A DNA stretch of 64,000 nt from Dongia_B sp035539215. GTDB lineage: Bacteria > Pseudomonadota > Alphaproteobacteria > Dongiales > Dongiaceae. Where the stretch lies: NCBI GenBank assembly GCA_035539215.1, contig DATLIX010000159.1:23216-87215 (forward strand). Direction: 5' to 3'. Below are positions 33,588-42,650 of this stretch, in pieces. The notes below the pieces were generated by a model that made no database searches, had not been told where the DNA came from, and saw only the letters and a list, made by a program, of their open reading frames with translations. The position numbers and the translations under genes are program-made. How positions within the stretch are numbered: position 1 is the stretch's first letter; every line of letters starts with the position of its first letter.

Positions 33588-35972
33588 TCAGGATGCCGCG
33601 AGGAAGAGCAGCGAGGCTTTGCTGTTCTGCAGGATCTTGTCGGACCCCGCACCGAAATAAAGCGTATCGCCGGGCCTGCGGTTGACGCCCATGACGATGA
33701 GGTTATAGCCGCCGCGCCTGGCTTCCTGCAGGATCGCCTCATCAGGTGCGATATCGGCGCGGATCGCCGTTGTCATATCGGTATTGTGCCGCTCCGCCAA
33801 AGCGACCAGGTCCTTGAGGAAAGCCTCTTCCTGCGAAGTGCCAAGCTCGACTTCGAGGCTGCGTCCCGGGCGTCGCCGCCGATGGGACGTGCCGTCTTTC
33901 GGCGTCGCCGGCGCCTTGCCGCCTTCGGCCCCCGCTTCCGGTGCGCGTTTGACATAGAGCGCGGTCAGACGCGCGTTATTGGCCCGGGCGACGGCGACGG
34001 CAAGCTCGGCGGCGCGGGTCGAAACCGGACCGCCGGTCACCGGCAGCAGGATCTTGAAACCGCTGGTGGAGGGGCGCTCGCGATGGTCGCCGCGCGTCAC
34101 CACCACCGCCAGGGGGCCGTCGAAGCCGGCGGCGATGCGCGAGACATCCGCGTTGAACCCGCCCTCGGCATCGATCATATCGTCAAGACCGATCAGCAGC
34201 AGGTCATAGCCCTTGTCGGCCTCCTTGGCGACGGCGTGCTCTGCCTCCATCTGCGGCGCGCGGGTGGATTTGACGGTGACATTGTCGGGCCGCGTCTCCT
34301 CGGCTTTTTCGGCCGCTGCCGCCGTTTTCGCCGCCCCCTCCTTGACTTCCTTTTCCATCGTGTCGTTCTTGGCGGCGGCGAGCTGTTGCGCGGCGCGGCT
34401 GCGCGGTGGTGCAAGGTCGCGTGCCGGCGTATTGCCCTCCAGATGCAGGACAGTGGTCGGGATGCCGCGGGCGCCGGCAACCACACCTGTCAGGCGCGAC
34501 ACGAAACGGCCGGCCGGACTGTCGTCGACCGCCAGCAGCAGGCGCTCGACCTGCGGCAGGAAACCGCGCGCATCCGCCTCCTCGCGTTCCAGCCGCGCCT
34601 TCTCGTCGTCCCCCATCGGCAGGCGCGCCAGGGCCCAGCGCAGCATCGGCGGCATCGCCATGGTCGTGATGACCGCCATCGCCACAATGACGGTGAAGAG
34701 ATTCTGATTGAGCAGCCCCATGGAAAGGCCGATCGTCGCCACGATCACCTCGGTCGAGCCGCGGGCATTCATGCCGCAGGCGAGCGCCAGCGATTCGCCG
34801 CGCTTCAACCCGCCCAGCGTACCGCCGACGAAGGCGCCGGCGAATTTGCCGAAGGTGGCGATCAGCACGATGCCGACTGTCAGCAGCAGAAGATCGGGCT
34901 GCTGCAAAACCGTGAGATCCGCCGTCAGGCCGGCCAGGCCGAAGAAGATCGGCGCGAACAAAGCGGTGATCAGGCCGCGCAATTGCTGATCGATATGGCG
35001 GGTCATGATCGGCGATTCGCCGACCAGGATGCCGGCGACGAAAGCCCCCAGCACGGTATGGACGCCGATCGCCTGGGTGATCAGGGCCATCGCCGCCATG
35101 ATCACCAGGATGAGGCTGATGACCGGCAGCTCGCTGACGAAGTTATCGTTGGTCCAGCGAATGAGGTGGAAGACGATCGGCCGGCCGATGCTCAGGCTGA
35201 CGACCAGGAAGGCCAGCGTGCCGATGATGCTTTGCGCCAGCGAGGCGATATCTAGGGTGCCGTGGCTGGCGAGGCTGAAGATGACGGCAATGATGATCCA
35301 GCCGATCGTGTCGTCGATCACCGCCGAGGCGAGAATGATCTGGCCGATATTGCGCCGCAGGAAATTCATTTCCCGCACCACCATGGCAACGATCTTCACC
35401 GATGAGATCGACAGCGCGGTACCCAGCAGCAGCGACACCATCAGACGCTGCCCCGGATTGGGCAGCAGATGCTCCGGCATCATTTCGCCAAGGGCGAAGC
35501 CGCTGATGAAAGGCAACAGGATGCCGGCGACCGAGACGCTGAAGGCGGCACGGCCGATGCGACGCACCAGCTTGAGATCGGTTTCCATCCCCGCCAGCAG
35601 CAACAGCATCAGCACGCCGATCTGGGCGATGCCGTCGATCATGGATTTCTGCTCGGGCTTGGCGGGAAAGAGGAAATGCTGCGCCTCGGGCCAGAACAGG
35701 CCGAGCACGGAAGGACCCAGGATGATGCCGGCCAGCAATTGCCCAATCACCGTGGGCTGGCCGATGCGCTGCATCAGCTCGCCGAGCAAGCGTCCGCAGA
35801 GCACCAGGAGGCCCATCTGCAGAATGAGGATGGTTTCGGAACCGCCCTTGCCGGCGCCTTCGGCGGCCAGGACATGGTTGAACGGCAGCAGGCAGAGCCC
35901 AAGGGCCAGCGCGCCGATTGCGAGGAAGTCACCTATCGGTCGGAACCATCCCCGCCGCCCGCAATCCGCCAT
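33588..35972 (-). CDS. CPA2 (Kef-type) cation/proton antiporter with C-terminal USP region
   Basis: Membrane protein of 794 residues. After an N-terminal signal-like segment, 12 or so helices follow the Kef/CPA2 pattern: 'GQPTVIGQLLAGIILGPSVL', 'IGVLMLLLLAGMETDLKLV', 'LILASAVIDDTIGWIIIAVI'-like double Asp region, and 'LALACGMNARGSTEVIVATI'. From about residue 480 the cytoplasmic part has a universal-stress-protein fold ('FKILLPVTGGPVSTRAAELA', ending 'NLIVMGVNRRPGDTLYFGAG') rather than the TrkA-N domain of KefB/C, joined by an Ala/Lys-rich linker. It would exchange K+ or Na+ for H+. Regulation by nucleotide through the USP part is an inference. Confidence 0.87.
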   Translation of the reverse strand: MADCGRRGWFRPIGDFLAIGALALGLCLLPFNHVLAAEGAGKGGSETILILQMGLLVLCGRLLGELMQRIGQPTVIGQLLAGIILGPSVLGLFWPEAQHFLFPAKPEQKSMIDGIAQIGVLMLLLLAGMETDLKLVRRIGRAAFSVSVAGILLPFISGFALGEMMPEHLLPNPGQRLMVSLLLGTALSISSVKIVAMVVREMNFLRRNIGQIILASAVIDDTIGWIIIAVIFSLASHGTLDIASLAQSIIGTLAFLVVSLSIGRPIVFHLIRWTNDNFVSELPVISLILVIMAAMALITQAIGVHTVLGAFVAGILVGESPIMTRHIDQQLRGLITALFAPIFFGLAGLTADLTVLQQPDLLLLTVGIVLIATFGKFAGAFVGGTLGGLKRGESLALACGMNARGSTEVIVATIGLSMGLLNQNLFTVIVAMAVITTMAMPPMLRWALARLPMGDDEKARLEREEADARGFLPQVERLLLAVDDSPAGRFVSRLTGVVAGARGIPTTVLHLEGNTPARDLAPPRSRAAQQLAAAKNDTMEKEVKEGAAKTAAAAEKAEETRPDNVTVKSTRAPQMEAEHAVAKEADKGYDLLLIGLDDMIDAEGGFNADVSRIAAGFDGPLAVVVTRGDHRERPSTSGFKILLPVTGGPVSTRAAELAVAVARANNARLTALYVKRAPEAGAEGGKAPATPKDGTSHRRRRPGRSLEVELGTSQEEAFLKDLVALAERHNTDMTTAIRADIAPDEAILQEARRGGYNLIVMGVNRRPGDTLYFGAGSDKILQNSKASLLFLAAS

Positions 35973-36297
35973 CTACGCCACCCCACACATTCGAACCGGT
36001 TCGGTCCGTTGCTCAACACGTCGCCCCGGCCGCCGCTCCGCCGCCGGTCATAACAACGCCGTGAAGCGCCGCGTTCAGCCCGGTTCGGCGCGGGCGGTCC
36101 GGCCCGGGCGGTCAGCTTGGCGCGGGTTCGGTCGCGCCGACTGCCCGGTTTATGGCAAATCCGATGGGAAATCGCAAATACCGGTGCGCGACGAGGGACG
36201 GGGTGTGAAATCCTTCTGTCGGCAAGCTGTCGGCCGCCGCCGCCGATGGCATGGACGCGGACATGACCGCGGGCTGGCTCCGCAGGGTGGCGAGATG
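35973..36297. other. intergenic region, antiporter promoter
   Basis: 325 bp of GC-rich DNA upstream of the antiporter gene and downstream of the GGDEF-EAL gene. I see runs of GGCCCGGGCGGTC-like repeats and no gene, clear terminator or operator. Confidence 0.4.
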
Positions 36298-38934
36298 CTA
36301 TTCCGCCGCGCGCAGCTTTTCGATCATCACCTGGGGATTGGCGAGCAGCGCCCTTGCCTCGGCCTGGGGTTGCGGCCGGCCGATCAGGAAACCCTGCGCC
36401 TGATCGCATTGCTCGGCCCGCAGCAGGGCCAGCTGCTGCTGGGTCTCCACGCCTTCCGCCGTCACCGTGATGCGCAGCGACCGGCCGAGGGCAATGACCG
36501 CGCGCACGATGGCCATGGAATCGCTGTTGCCTTCCAGTTCGGCGATGAAGCTGCGGTCGATCTTGATCTTGTCGAAGGGGAAACGCTGCAGATAGCTCAA
36601 GCTGGAATAGCCGGTGCCGAAATCATCGAGCGACAGCCGGACGCCGGCCGCCTTCAGCGCGCTCAGCGTCGCCAGGACGCGCTCGGTGTCGTCGATCAAC
36701 ACGCCTTCGGTGATTTCCAGCTCCAGGCGTTCCGGCGGCAGGCCGGTTTCCTCCAGCACGTTGAGCACTTCGCGGACGATGTCGTTCTGGCGGAACTGGG
36801 CTGGCGAAAGATTGACGGCGACGATGGTATCGGCCGGCCAGCTCATCGCGTCGCGGCAGGCGCGGCGCAGCACCCACCGGCCGAGCGGCAGGATCAATCC
36901 GCTTTCCTCGGCCAGGGGAATGAAATCGGCCGGCGGAATGAAGCCGCGCTGCGGATGGATCCAGCGCGCCAGGGCCTCGAAGCCCATGAGCTTGACGTTC
37001 TGGCAATCGACCAGTGGCTGGTAATGCAAATCGAGCTGCTGATTGGCAAGCGCCTGGCGCAATTCGCGCTCCAGCCAGCGCCGCTCCTGCAGCCGCACAT
37101 CCATCTCCGCTTCGAAGAAGCGATAGGTGCCGCGCCCGGCGGCCTTGGCACGATAAAGCGCGGTATCCGCGGCGCGCAGCAATTCCTCGTCATCCTCGCC
37201 ATCGCCGGGAAAAAGCGCGATGCCGAGACTGGTGGTGATCGTCACCTGGTGGCCGCCGATCTCGAAGGGGTGGGCCAGCACCTTCACCAGACGATCCGCC
37301 AGGATCGCCGGGCCGTCGGGATGCGCCACGCCCACCTGGATGATGGCGAATTCATCGCCGCTGAGCCGCGCCACGGTATCGTCGGCGCGGACGCTGTTGG
37401 AGAGACGATGCGCCACCTGGCGCAGCAGCTCATCGCCGACGTCATGGCCGCTGATGTCATTGACGTTCTTGAAGCGATCGAGATCGAGGCACAGCACCGC
37501 CGCCGTCGAGGTGCCGCGCTTGCTGCGCGCCACGGCCTGGGTGAGGCGGTCCTGGAACAGGGTGCGATTGGGCAGGCCGGTCAGCGCGTCGTGATTGGCG
37601 AGATGGCGGATGCGCTCCTCCGCCGCCTTGCGTTCACTGATATCGCGCACGGCGACAACGCGCAGCCCTTCTTCGCCCTGCAGACGCCGGCTGAGATATT
37701 CCACCGCGAACAGATGGCCGTCGCTATGCCGCAGATTGATCTCGATCGGCCGCTCCGCCAGGAGGTCCGCCGCAGCCGCATCCTGTCCCGGCTCCGGGCC
37801 CTGGTTCGCGGCCTGGGTGGCATCGAGATGGGCTGTCACCTGCGCCTGATAATTGTCGGCGACGACTTCGAGGACGTTGTGACCGATTATTTGCCGCGAG
37901 CTGAGGCCGACCATATTGCAGATCGCCGCATTGGCATCGATGACCCATCCGTCGCGATGCAGGATGATGCCCTCAAAGGTCGCGTCGGCCAGCTGCCGCA
38001 GCCGGCTTTCCGACAGCCGCAGCCGCGCGGCTTCGCGCCGGTGCTCGGCCACCAGATGCTGATCGACCATGGCGGCCGCAAAACCCGCCAGGAGCAGGAG
38101 CAGCACGGCGAGGCCCAGAGCCAGTGCGATGTCGATCGGCGGCAAAGTCAGTCCCACCGCAGCGCCGGTCAGGTCGAGCGGCATGGGATGATCGAATTGC
38201 AGGCTGGCCGTCGCCATGGTGATCACCTGCAGGCCGACCAGGCCGATCGTCATGACGGCGGCGGCCAGCACGCGGTGCGCCAGATCGTTTCGGCGCATCA
38301 GAAGGAGCGCGGCGGCAATGCCGCAGCCGACGACGAGCACAACCGAGGCAATGACGGCCAGGCTGTTGAAACGGAGATCGCCCGGCGCGCGCAAGGCGGC
38401 AAGGCCGGCATAGTGCAGCGCCGCCAGCCCGGCGCCCAGAATCGCGCCGCCGGCCAGGGCGCTGCCGGCGATAGGGCCGCCGGCCGGGTTGCTTCCGATG
38501 GGGGCACTGCCGACCGGGACGCCGGCGGGTTGAAATTGCGGGGCCTGGGTAACCACCGGCCTGACTTCCACCGGCGGTTCCGGCATCGAGGACGATGGCG
38601 CCAATCGGGCAGCCGGGCCGATCCGCATCAAACCGAGACCGATCGCGGTGATGACAATGGCCAGGGTCACCGCCAGGGCGGCCTGCGCCGCGTCATGGCG
38701 CAATTGCCAGACCGCCACGAATTCGAGTTGGATCAGGAGATGCGCCGACCAGGCCCCGAGCGCGAAAACCGCCGCCGCGGCGCCGATCCACCCGGCCCGG
38801 CCGCGCCGGCCGGCATCCGCCCCGCGGCTGAGCAGGCTGAAGGCCGTGACCGCCGTCAACAGGCACAGCAAGGCGGCGAGCAGCGAAAGGCGCCAGTCCT
38901 GCTGTTGCGACAAATAAGCGGTGGTCAATAGCAT
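36298..38934 (-). CDS. membrane GGDEF-EAL cyclic-di-GMP enzyme with MHYT-like sensor and PAS
   Basis: 878 residues. About 1-285: seven hydrophobic segments resembling an MHYT sensor but with degenerate motifs ('WSAHLLIQLEF', 'LHYAGLAALRAPGD'); about 310-430: PAS with 'DATFEGIILHRDGWVIDANA'; about 440-600: GGDEF with 'LDLDRFKNVNDISGHDVGDE' and active-site 'RLSGDEFAIIQ', preceded by RADD, a plausible inhibitory I-site; about 615-870: EAL with 'GFEALARWIHP', 'ELEITEGVLI', 'LDDFGTGYSSLSYL' and 'KIDRSFI', all catalytic residues present. It can both make and break c-di-GMP in principle. N-terminal Gly/Pro insert at about 120-160 is low complexity. Confidence 0.9.
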   Translation of the reverse strand: MLLTTAYLSQQQDWRLSLLAALLCLLTAVTAFSLLSRGADAGRRGRAGWIGAAAAVFALGAWSAHLLIQLEFVAVWQLRHDAAQAALAVTLAIVITAIGLGLMRIGPAARLAPSSSMPEPPVEVRPVVTQAPQFQPAGVPVGSAPIGSNPAGGPIAGSALAGGAILGAGLAALHYAGLAALRAPGDLRFNSLAVIASVVLVVGCGIAAALLLMRRNDLAHRVLAAAVMTIGLVGLQVITMATASLQFDHPMPLDLTGAAVGLTLPPIDIALALGLAVLLLLLAGFAAAMVDQHLVAEHRREAARLRLSESRLRQLADATFEGIILHRDGWVIDANAAICNMVGLSSRQIIGHNVLEVVADNYQAQVTAHLDATQAANQGPEPGQDAAAADLLAERPIEINLRHSDGHLFAVEYLSRRLQGEEGLRVVAVRDISERKAAEERIRHLANHDALTGLPNRTLFQDRLTQAVARSKRGTSTAAVLCLDLDRFKNVNDISGHDVGDELLRQVAHRLSNSVRADDTVARLSGDEFAIIQVGVAHPDGPAILADRLVKVLAHPFEIGGHQVTITTSLGIALFPGDGEDDEELLRAADTALYRAKAAGRGTYRFFEAEMDVRLQERRWLERELRQALANQQLDLHYQPLVDCQNVKLMGFEALARWIHPQRGFIPPADFIPLAEESGLILPLGRWVLRRACRDAMSWPADTIVAVNLSPAQFRQNDIVREVLNVLEETGLPPERLELEITEGVLIDDTERVLATLSALKAAGVRLSLDDFGTGYSSLSYLQRFPFDKIKIDRSFIAELEGNSDSMAIVRAVIALGRSLRITVTAEGVETQQQLALLRAEQCDQAQGFLIGRPQPQAEARALLANPQVMIEKLRAAE

Positions 38935-39221
38935 ACAAAAATCCGGGCGAGGGACGGCTCAAATAAGCGAGTCCGCCCGGCATGGACGGACGATCGATCA
39001 TCCGGGCGATATCTTATCAGAAGGTTAACGTGCCCACATTATTGTGTAAGCAATTTATGATGTTCAAGGTCAACAGCAGCGGGCCGGGGCAAACCATTTC
39101 CAGATAAATAACAACGAGATGAAAGACGTTCGGGAGGAAATGGCAGGAAGGGGAAATTGTTCCATTAAGTGAAACTCACCCCGCGCCTTGCACACCAAGG
39201 GCAGGCTTCAAAGGATCGAGA

Positions 39222-40118
39222 TCAGTGGCCGTCCGACCCGCTTTCGAGCACGGCGCCAATGCTGGCGGCGGTGACGCAGGCGATGCCGAGACATTGCAGC
39301 AGGGAGAGGAATTCCCCCAGCACGACCAGGCCGATCACCGCACCGATGGCCGGCTCGGCGCTCATCAGCACGCCGAAGCTGCGGGTGGAAAGCCGGCGCA
39401 GGGCACTCATTTCCAGGGCGAAGGGCAGCAGCGGCACCAGAATGGCAAGGCCCGCCATCTGCAGGCCGGCGGTGACCGTCAAAGTACCGCGCAGCTCGCC
39501 GAAGCCGAAAGGCAGGCTGGCCAGCGTCGCCAAGAGAAAGGACATGGCGAGGCCGTCATGGCCGGCGAAGACGCGTCCCACCCCCTTGCTCGCCAGGATA
39601 TAGCTGGCCCAGCCGCAACCTGCCAACACGGCAAAGCCGGCGCCGACCGGATCGACGGTCCAGCCGTGATCGTCCCGCACCAGCAAGCCGATCCCGATTG
39701 CCGCCAGGACCGGCCAGATCAGGTGATGCCAGCGCCGCATGCCCGCGGCGGCAACGCCGAGCGGGCCGAGGAACTCGATCGCCGAGGCAAGCCCCAGCGG
39801 AATGCGTTGCAAGGAGAGGAAATAGAAGATCGCCGTTGCGGTCATGGCGAGGCCGAGCAGAAGTGCTGCCAGCCATTGCCGGCGACCATATTGGCCGAGC
39901 CGGGGGCGTACGATCAGCGTCAGCAGGAGTGCCGCCCAGGCAAGCCGGATGGTCGTCGTACCGATCGGGCCCAGTTCGGCCATCATCGGCTTGCTGAGAC
40001 CGCTGCCGAGCTGGACGCTGAACATGGCGGCGACCGCCATTGCCGGCGCGACCATCAGGTTGAGACCATTGTCGAGATGGCCGCGCGACGGCGCCCCCTC
40101 TCTCCCCTCACCCGCCAT
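39222..40118 (-). CDS. EamA-family transporter (RhtA-like)
   Basis: Inner-membrane protein of 298 residues with ten hydrophobic segments in two EamA repeats: 'QLGSGLSKPMMAELGPIGTT' near the start, 'TATAIFYFLSLQRIPLGLAS', and 'FGVLMSAEPAIGAVIGLVVL' near the end. The pattern is like RhtA/YdcZ exporters of amino acids and metabolites. The ATG at 40118 gives the family length; a TTG further upstream is less likely. Alone on the minus strand. Confidence 0.82.
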   Translation of the reverse strand: MAGEGREGAPSRGHLDNGLNLMVAPAMAVAAMFSVQLGSGLSKPMMAELGPIGTTTIRLAWAALLLTLIVRPRLGQYGRRQWLAALLLGLAMTATAIFYFLSLQRIPLGLASAIEFLGPLGVAAAGMRRWHHLIWPVLAAIGIGLLVRDDHGWTVDPVGAGFAVLAGCGWASYILASKGVGRVFAGHDGLAMSFLLATLASLPFGFGELRGTLTVTAGLQMAGLAILVPLLPFALEMSALRRLSTRSFGVLMSAEPAIGAVIGLVVLGEFLSLLQCLGIACVTAASIGAVLESGSDGH

Positions 40119-40292
40119 CAAATTCCCCGCCTTCAGCCCACATGCCGGGCGCATCCGCCGCTCTCTGCCGGACCGGTCAGATCGTATCGCAGCCAACTTC
40201 GTGCCGCAGGCTAGCAAGATGGCCGGTAGATAGCCATCCGGCCTTGCGCCGGCAGGCCATGCGCGCGGCGCGCGGCGGGAACCAAGGCGCCT

Positions 40293-40712
40293 TCAGCTCT
40301 GCAGCAGCTCTTTCAGCCGCGCGAGATCGCGCCGCACCCAATCGGTATCGCGCGCAAAGACCGCGTCGCTCATCTCCGGCAGGCGGAACAGAGTCAGTGT
40401 CACTTCGCTGCCGCCGGCATTGGCGATCACGCGCAGCGGCACGGAGATCACCTGACCGCCGGGCAGAAAGACCCAGTGATCGACCACACCGTATTCATTG
40501 CGCGGCGAGAAGCGCACGCGGATCTCGCCATCCGGCCCCGCCGCCAGCCAATCGAGCGCATCCTCGGCGCGTGCCGAGAGACGCTGCAGCCCGCCGGCAA
40601 GACCCGAAGCCCAAAGCGGAAAATTCTCCGGCCGGTGCAGGAAGTCGTAGACACCGGCAAGATCGCGATCGATCCAGACGCTGAGATGGAGGGAGGGGAA
40701 GCCCTGCGACAT
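40293..40712 (-). CDS. SRPBCC-fold protein
   Basis: Protein of 139 residues starting 'PSLHLSVWIDRDLAGVYDFL' with 'HRPENFPLWASGLAGGLQRL', a START/SRPBCC-type ligand-binding opening, followed by strand-rich sequence 'YGVVDHWVFLPGGQVISVPL' and a C-terminal helix. It likely binds a small hydrophobic ligand or acts as an uncharacterised polyketide-cyclase-like protein. No signal peptide. Confidence 0.75.
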   Translation of the reverse strand: MSQGFPSLHLSVWIDRDLAGVYDFLHRPENFPLWASGLAGGLQRLSARAEDALDWLAAGPDGEIRVRFSPRNEYGVVDHWVFLPGGQVISVPLRVIANAGGSEVTLTLFRLPEMSDAVFARDTDWVRRDLARLKELLQS

Positions 40713-40767
40713 GGCGACGGCCTTTCCGGATGAGGCAAGTGCGGAGCAGAGCAGTCGCCGATACCGC

Positions 40768-40805
40768 GGTCAAGACAGGCAGGGGTCAAGACAGGCGGGG
40801 GTCAA
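40768..40805 (+). repeat. 16-bp tandem repeat
   Basis: GGTCAAGACAGGC recurs with a 16-bp period (40768, 40784) and a partial third copy GGTCAA at 40800. It lies between the SRPBCC gene's start and the solute-binding protein's stop. Confidence 0.7.
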
Positions 40806-40815
40806 TATCCCGTCG

Positions 40816-41685
40816 TCAGTTGGTGATCTGGCCGAAATAGGCATCGAGCTGGCGCTTGACGATGATGTCGAATTCGCCGCTGGCCTTCAGCATGGCAAGG
40901 CCGCGGTTGAAATCGGCGATAATCCGCGCGGCATCCGGATGCTCGCGCGAGACGATGAGACGATGCGTCGGTTGCGCGAGGTCCAAGCCCAGCGGCCGGA
41001 CGGCGTCCTCTTTTCCCCACAGACGCAAGGATGTGGCGCGCCCCTGGATATCGCTGCAGACGACGAAATCGAGGCGGTGCATCTGCAGCATCTTGAAGCA
41101 TTCCTCCATGCCGGCCGCGCGCTCCAGCTTGACCGCCTTGCGGTCGACCAAGGCCTGGATCTTGTCGGGCAGAACGTAGCCGTTGGGCGAACACATGGTC
41201 CTGTCCGCGAGCTCATCGACCGTCGCAACGGTCAAGCGGCTGTCGGCCATGACGAAGGCCCGGCTCAAGATGACGAACATGACGTCGGAATAGAGGAAAT
41301 CCTTCTCCCGCTCCGCCGAGGGCACATAGGGAAAGGTACCGTCGAAAGCGAGGCGCCGCGTTTCCGCATAGCCGCGCGCCCAGGGTTCGAACGTGATGTC
41401 GACCTTGTCGCCGACCTTGGCAAAGGCCGCCCGGACGATCTGGCTATGCATGCCGCCCATCGGCAGATCGGGATCCGTGAAGGGCTTGTAATCCGGCCCG
41501 GTCACCAGATGCAGGGTAAGGCTCTGATCGGCCATGGCCGGCGCCGAAAAAAACAGCGCGCAGAGCAGTGCGGCAAGGATCGCGGCCGAGAGCGCAGAAA
41601 GCCACGGCCGGGAAGGCGATCGCCGCAACCGGCCGTCGCCTCGCCCCCTGCCGCAATCGCCACACGATCCGCCGATCGGCCTCAT
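40816..41685 (-). CDS. family 3 extracellular solute-binding protein
   Basis: Periplasmic protein of 289 residues with an Arg-rich n-region and signal peptide ('LSALSAAILAALLCALFFSA' then 'PAMADQSLTL'). The mature part follows the SBP_bac_3 pattern: 'GPDYKPFTDPDLPMGGMHSQ' and 'FEPWARGYAETRRLAFDGTF', then 'DRTMCSPNGYVL'. No permease or ATPase is encoded nearby, so it is an orphan binding protein. The ATG at 41685 with GGGGGG upstream is preferred to an in-frame GTG seven codons earlier. Ligand unknown. Confidence 0.82.
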   Translation of the reverse strand: MRPIGGSCGDCGRGRGDGRLRRSPSRPWLSALSAAILAALLCALFFSAPAMADQSLTLHLVTGPDYKPFTDPDLPMGGMHSQIVRAAFAKVGDKVDITFEPWARGYAETRRLAFDGTFPYVPSAEREKDFLYSDVMFVILSRAFVMADSRLTVATVDELADRTMCSPNGYVLPDKIQALVDRKAVKLERAAGMEECFKMLQMHRLDFVVCSDIQGRATSLRLWGKEDAVRPLGLDLAQPTHRLIVSREHPDAARIIADFNRGLAMLKASGEFDIIVKRQLDAYFGQITN

Positions 41686-41803
41686 GCTGCCCCCCGAACG
41701 CGCCACTCAGCCCCCGCGGCAACGCGTCCCTCGAGCTGAGGGTGACACGAAGCCCTCATGGTCGCAACCGCCGCCGGATGCCGTTTCGTCTTGCGATTCC
41801 GAA

Positions 41804-41821
41804 TTGTTGTGATTATAACAA
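41804..41821. promoter_or_regulatory. imperfect palindrome in the small HTH gene's promoter
   Basis: TTGTTGTGATTATAACAA: 18 bp with two mismatched pairs, in a conspicuously AT-rich patch (41798-41830) of otherwise GC-rich DNA. It lies about 130 bp upstream of the small HTH gene and could be its autoregulatory site. Confidence 0.45.
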
Positions 41822-41949
41822 TATATACCTTCCTGAACCCGTCGCGGGATCGGCGCCGCCCACAGGGCAAGTGTGCCGGACCTCCGCAAAATCGGCGGGA
41901 AAGGAGCGAAAACCTCGATCGGTCGATGCCACAGTTTCGGAGGCAGGAT

Positions 41950-42168
41950 ATGTCGCGCCTGGTGTATTGCAAATTTAGCAACGAAGATCTGGAAGCCGCC
42001 GCGGCGGTGAGCCGCGCCTATCGCCGGCAGTTCCATCTCAGCCGGCTGCAGCTCGCAGTCATGCTCGACACCCGTCCCGCCCGCATCGCGGATCTCGAGA
42101 ATTCCCGCGACCCGCAATCGGACTGGCTGGTCGATGCCGTCTTCGCGCTCGCCGAGGATCTCGACTGA
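41950..42168 (+). CDS. small HTH protein (XRE-like)
   Basis: 72 residues. 'VSRAYRRQFHLSRLQLAVML' followed by 'DTRPARIADLENSRDP' reads as the central helix-turn-helix of an XRE-type DNA-binding fold, with 'VDAVFALAEDLD' completing the five-helix bundle. The start has GGAGG (41938-41942). It stands just ahead of the CHC2 gene (87 bp), so it probably regulates the primase-like module, as small repressors do in phages and plasmids. No inducer domain. Confidence 0.7.
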   Translation: MSRLVYCKFSNEDLEAAAAVSRAYRRQFHLSRLQLAVMLDTRPARIADLENSRDPQSDWLVDAVFALAEDLD

Positions 42169-42255
42169 AATCGCGCTCTCATCGAAGAGAGCCGTTCCCT
42201 GCCCGCACCACGGCACCGCGCGGGTTTCGCGATCATCCGACAGAGCAGCCGACCA

Positions 42256-42624
42256 ATGAGCAAGCACCGCCTCGCCGGCCGTCCGTCACACGGCCAGGGC
42301 ATCGACACGGATGCCCTGCGCCATGCCGCCAGCCTGGCCGGGGTGATCGGCGCCCGCATCAAACTGGCGCGGCGCGGCAGCGAGTGGATCGGCCTCTGCC
42401 CTTTCCATGACGAGAAGACCCCGTCTTTCAGCGTCAACGAGGCGAAGGGGTTCTACCACTGCTTCGGCTGCGGCGCGCATGGCGACGTCATTCGCTTCAT
42501 CGCCGATTTTCATGGCCTGGATTTTCGCGCCGCCTGTGCCGTGTTGGGCGCGGCAGAGATGCCGCGGCACGGCGACCGCCCGGCGATATCGCCGCATCGC
42601 CGACCGATCCTTATGCCGGCCTGA
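42256..42624 (+). CDS. CHC2 zinc-finger protein (primase N-terminal-like)
   Basis: 122 residues. The primase-type zinc ribbon is clear: 'GLCPFHDEKTPSFSVNEAKG' and 'FYHCFGCGAHGDVIRFIADF' give C-x2-H...C-x2-C. This is normally the DNA-reading part of DnaG-like primases. Here it ends at a stop after about 95 residues of domain plus a tail, and the TOPRIM reading continues in the next frame, without a gap. It could therefore be a separate protein or the front of a broken primase. A small HTH gene precedes it. Confidence 0.85.
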   Translation: MSKHRLAGRPSHGQGIDTDALRHAASLAGVIGARIKLARRGSEWIGLCPFHDEKTPSFSVNEAKGFYHCFGCGAHGDVIRFIADFHGLDFRAACAVLGAAEMPRHGDRPAISPHRRPILMPA

Positions 42625-42650
42625 CGCCGGCGGGCCCCGGCGACGGCGAC

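Noticed and set aside
35005..38931. Very long open frame on the plus strand, 1308 codons, opposite the antiporter and GGDEF-EAL genes
   Set aside because: It lies antisense to two well-supported genes, is rich in Arg/Gln/Gly and shows no domain. It is the usual product of high-GC third-codon bias.
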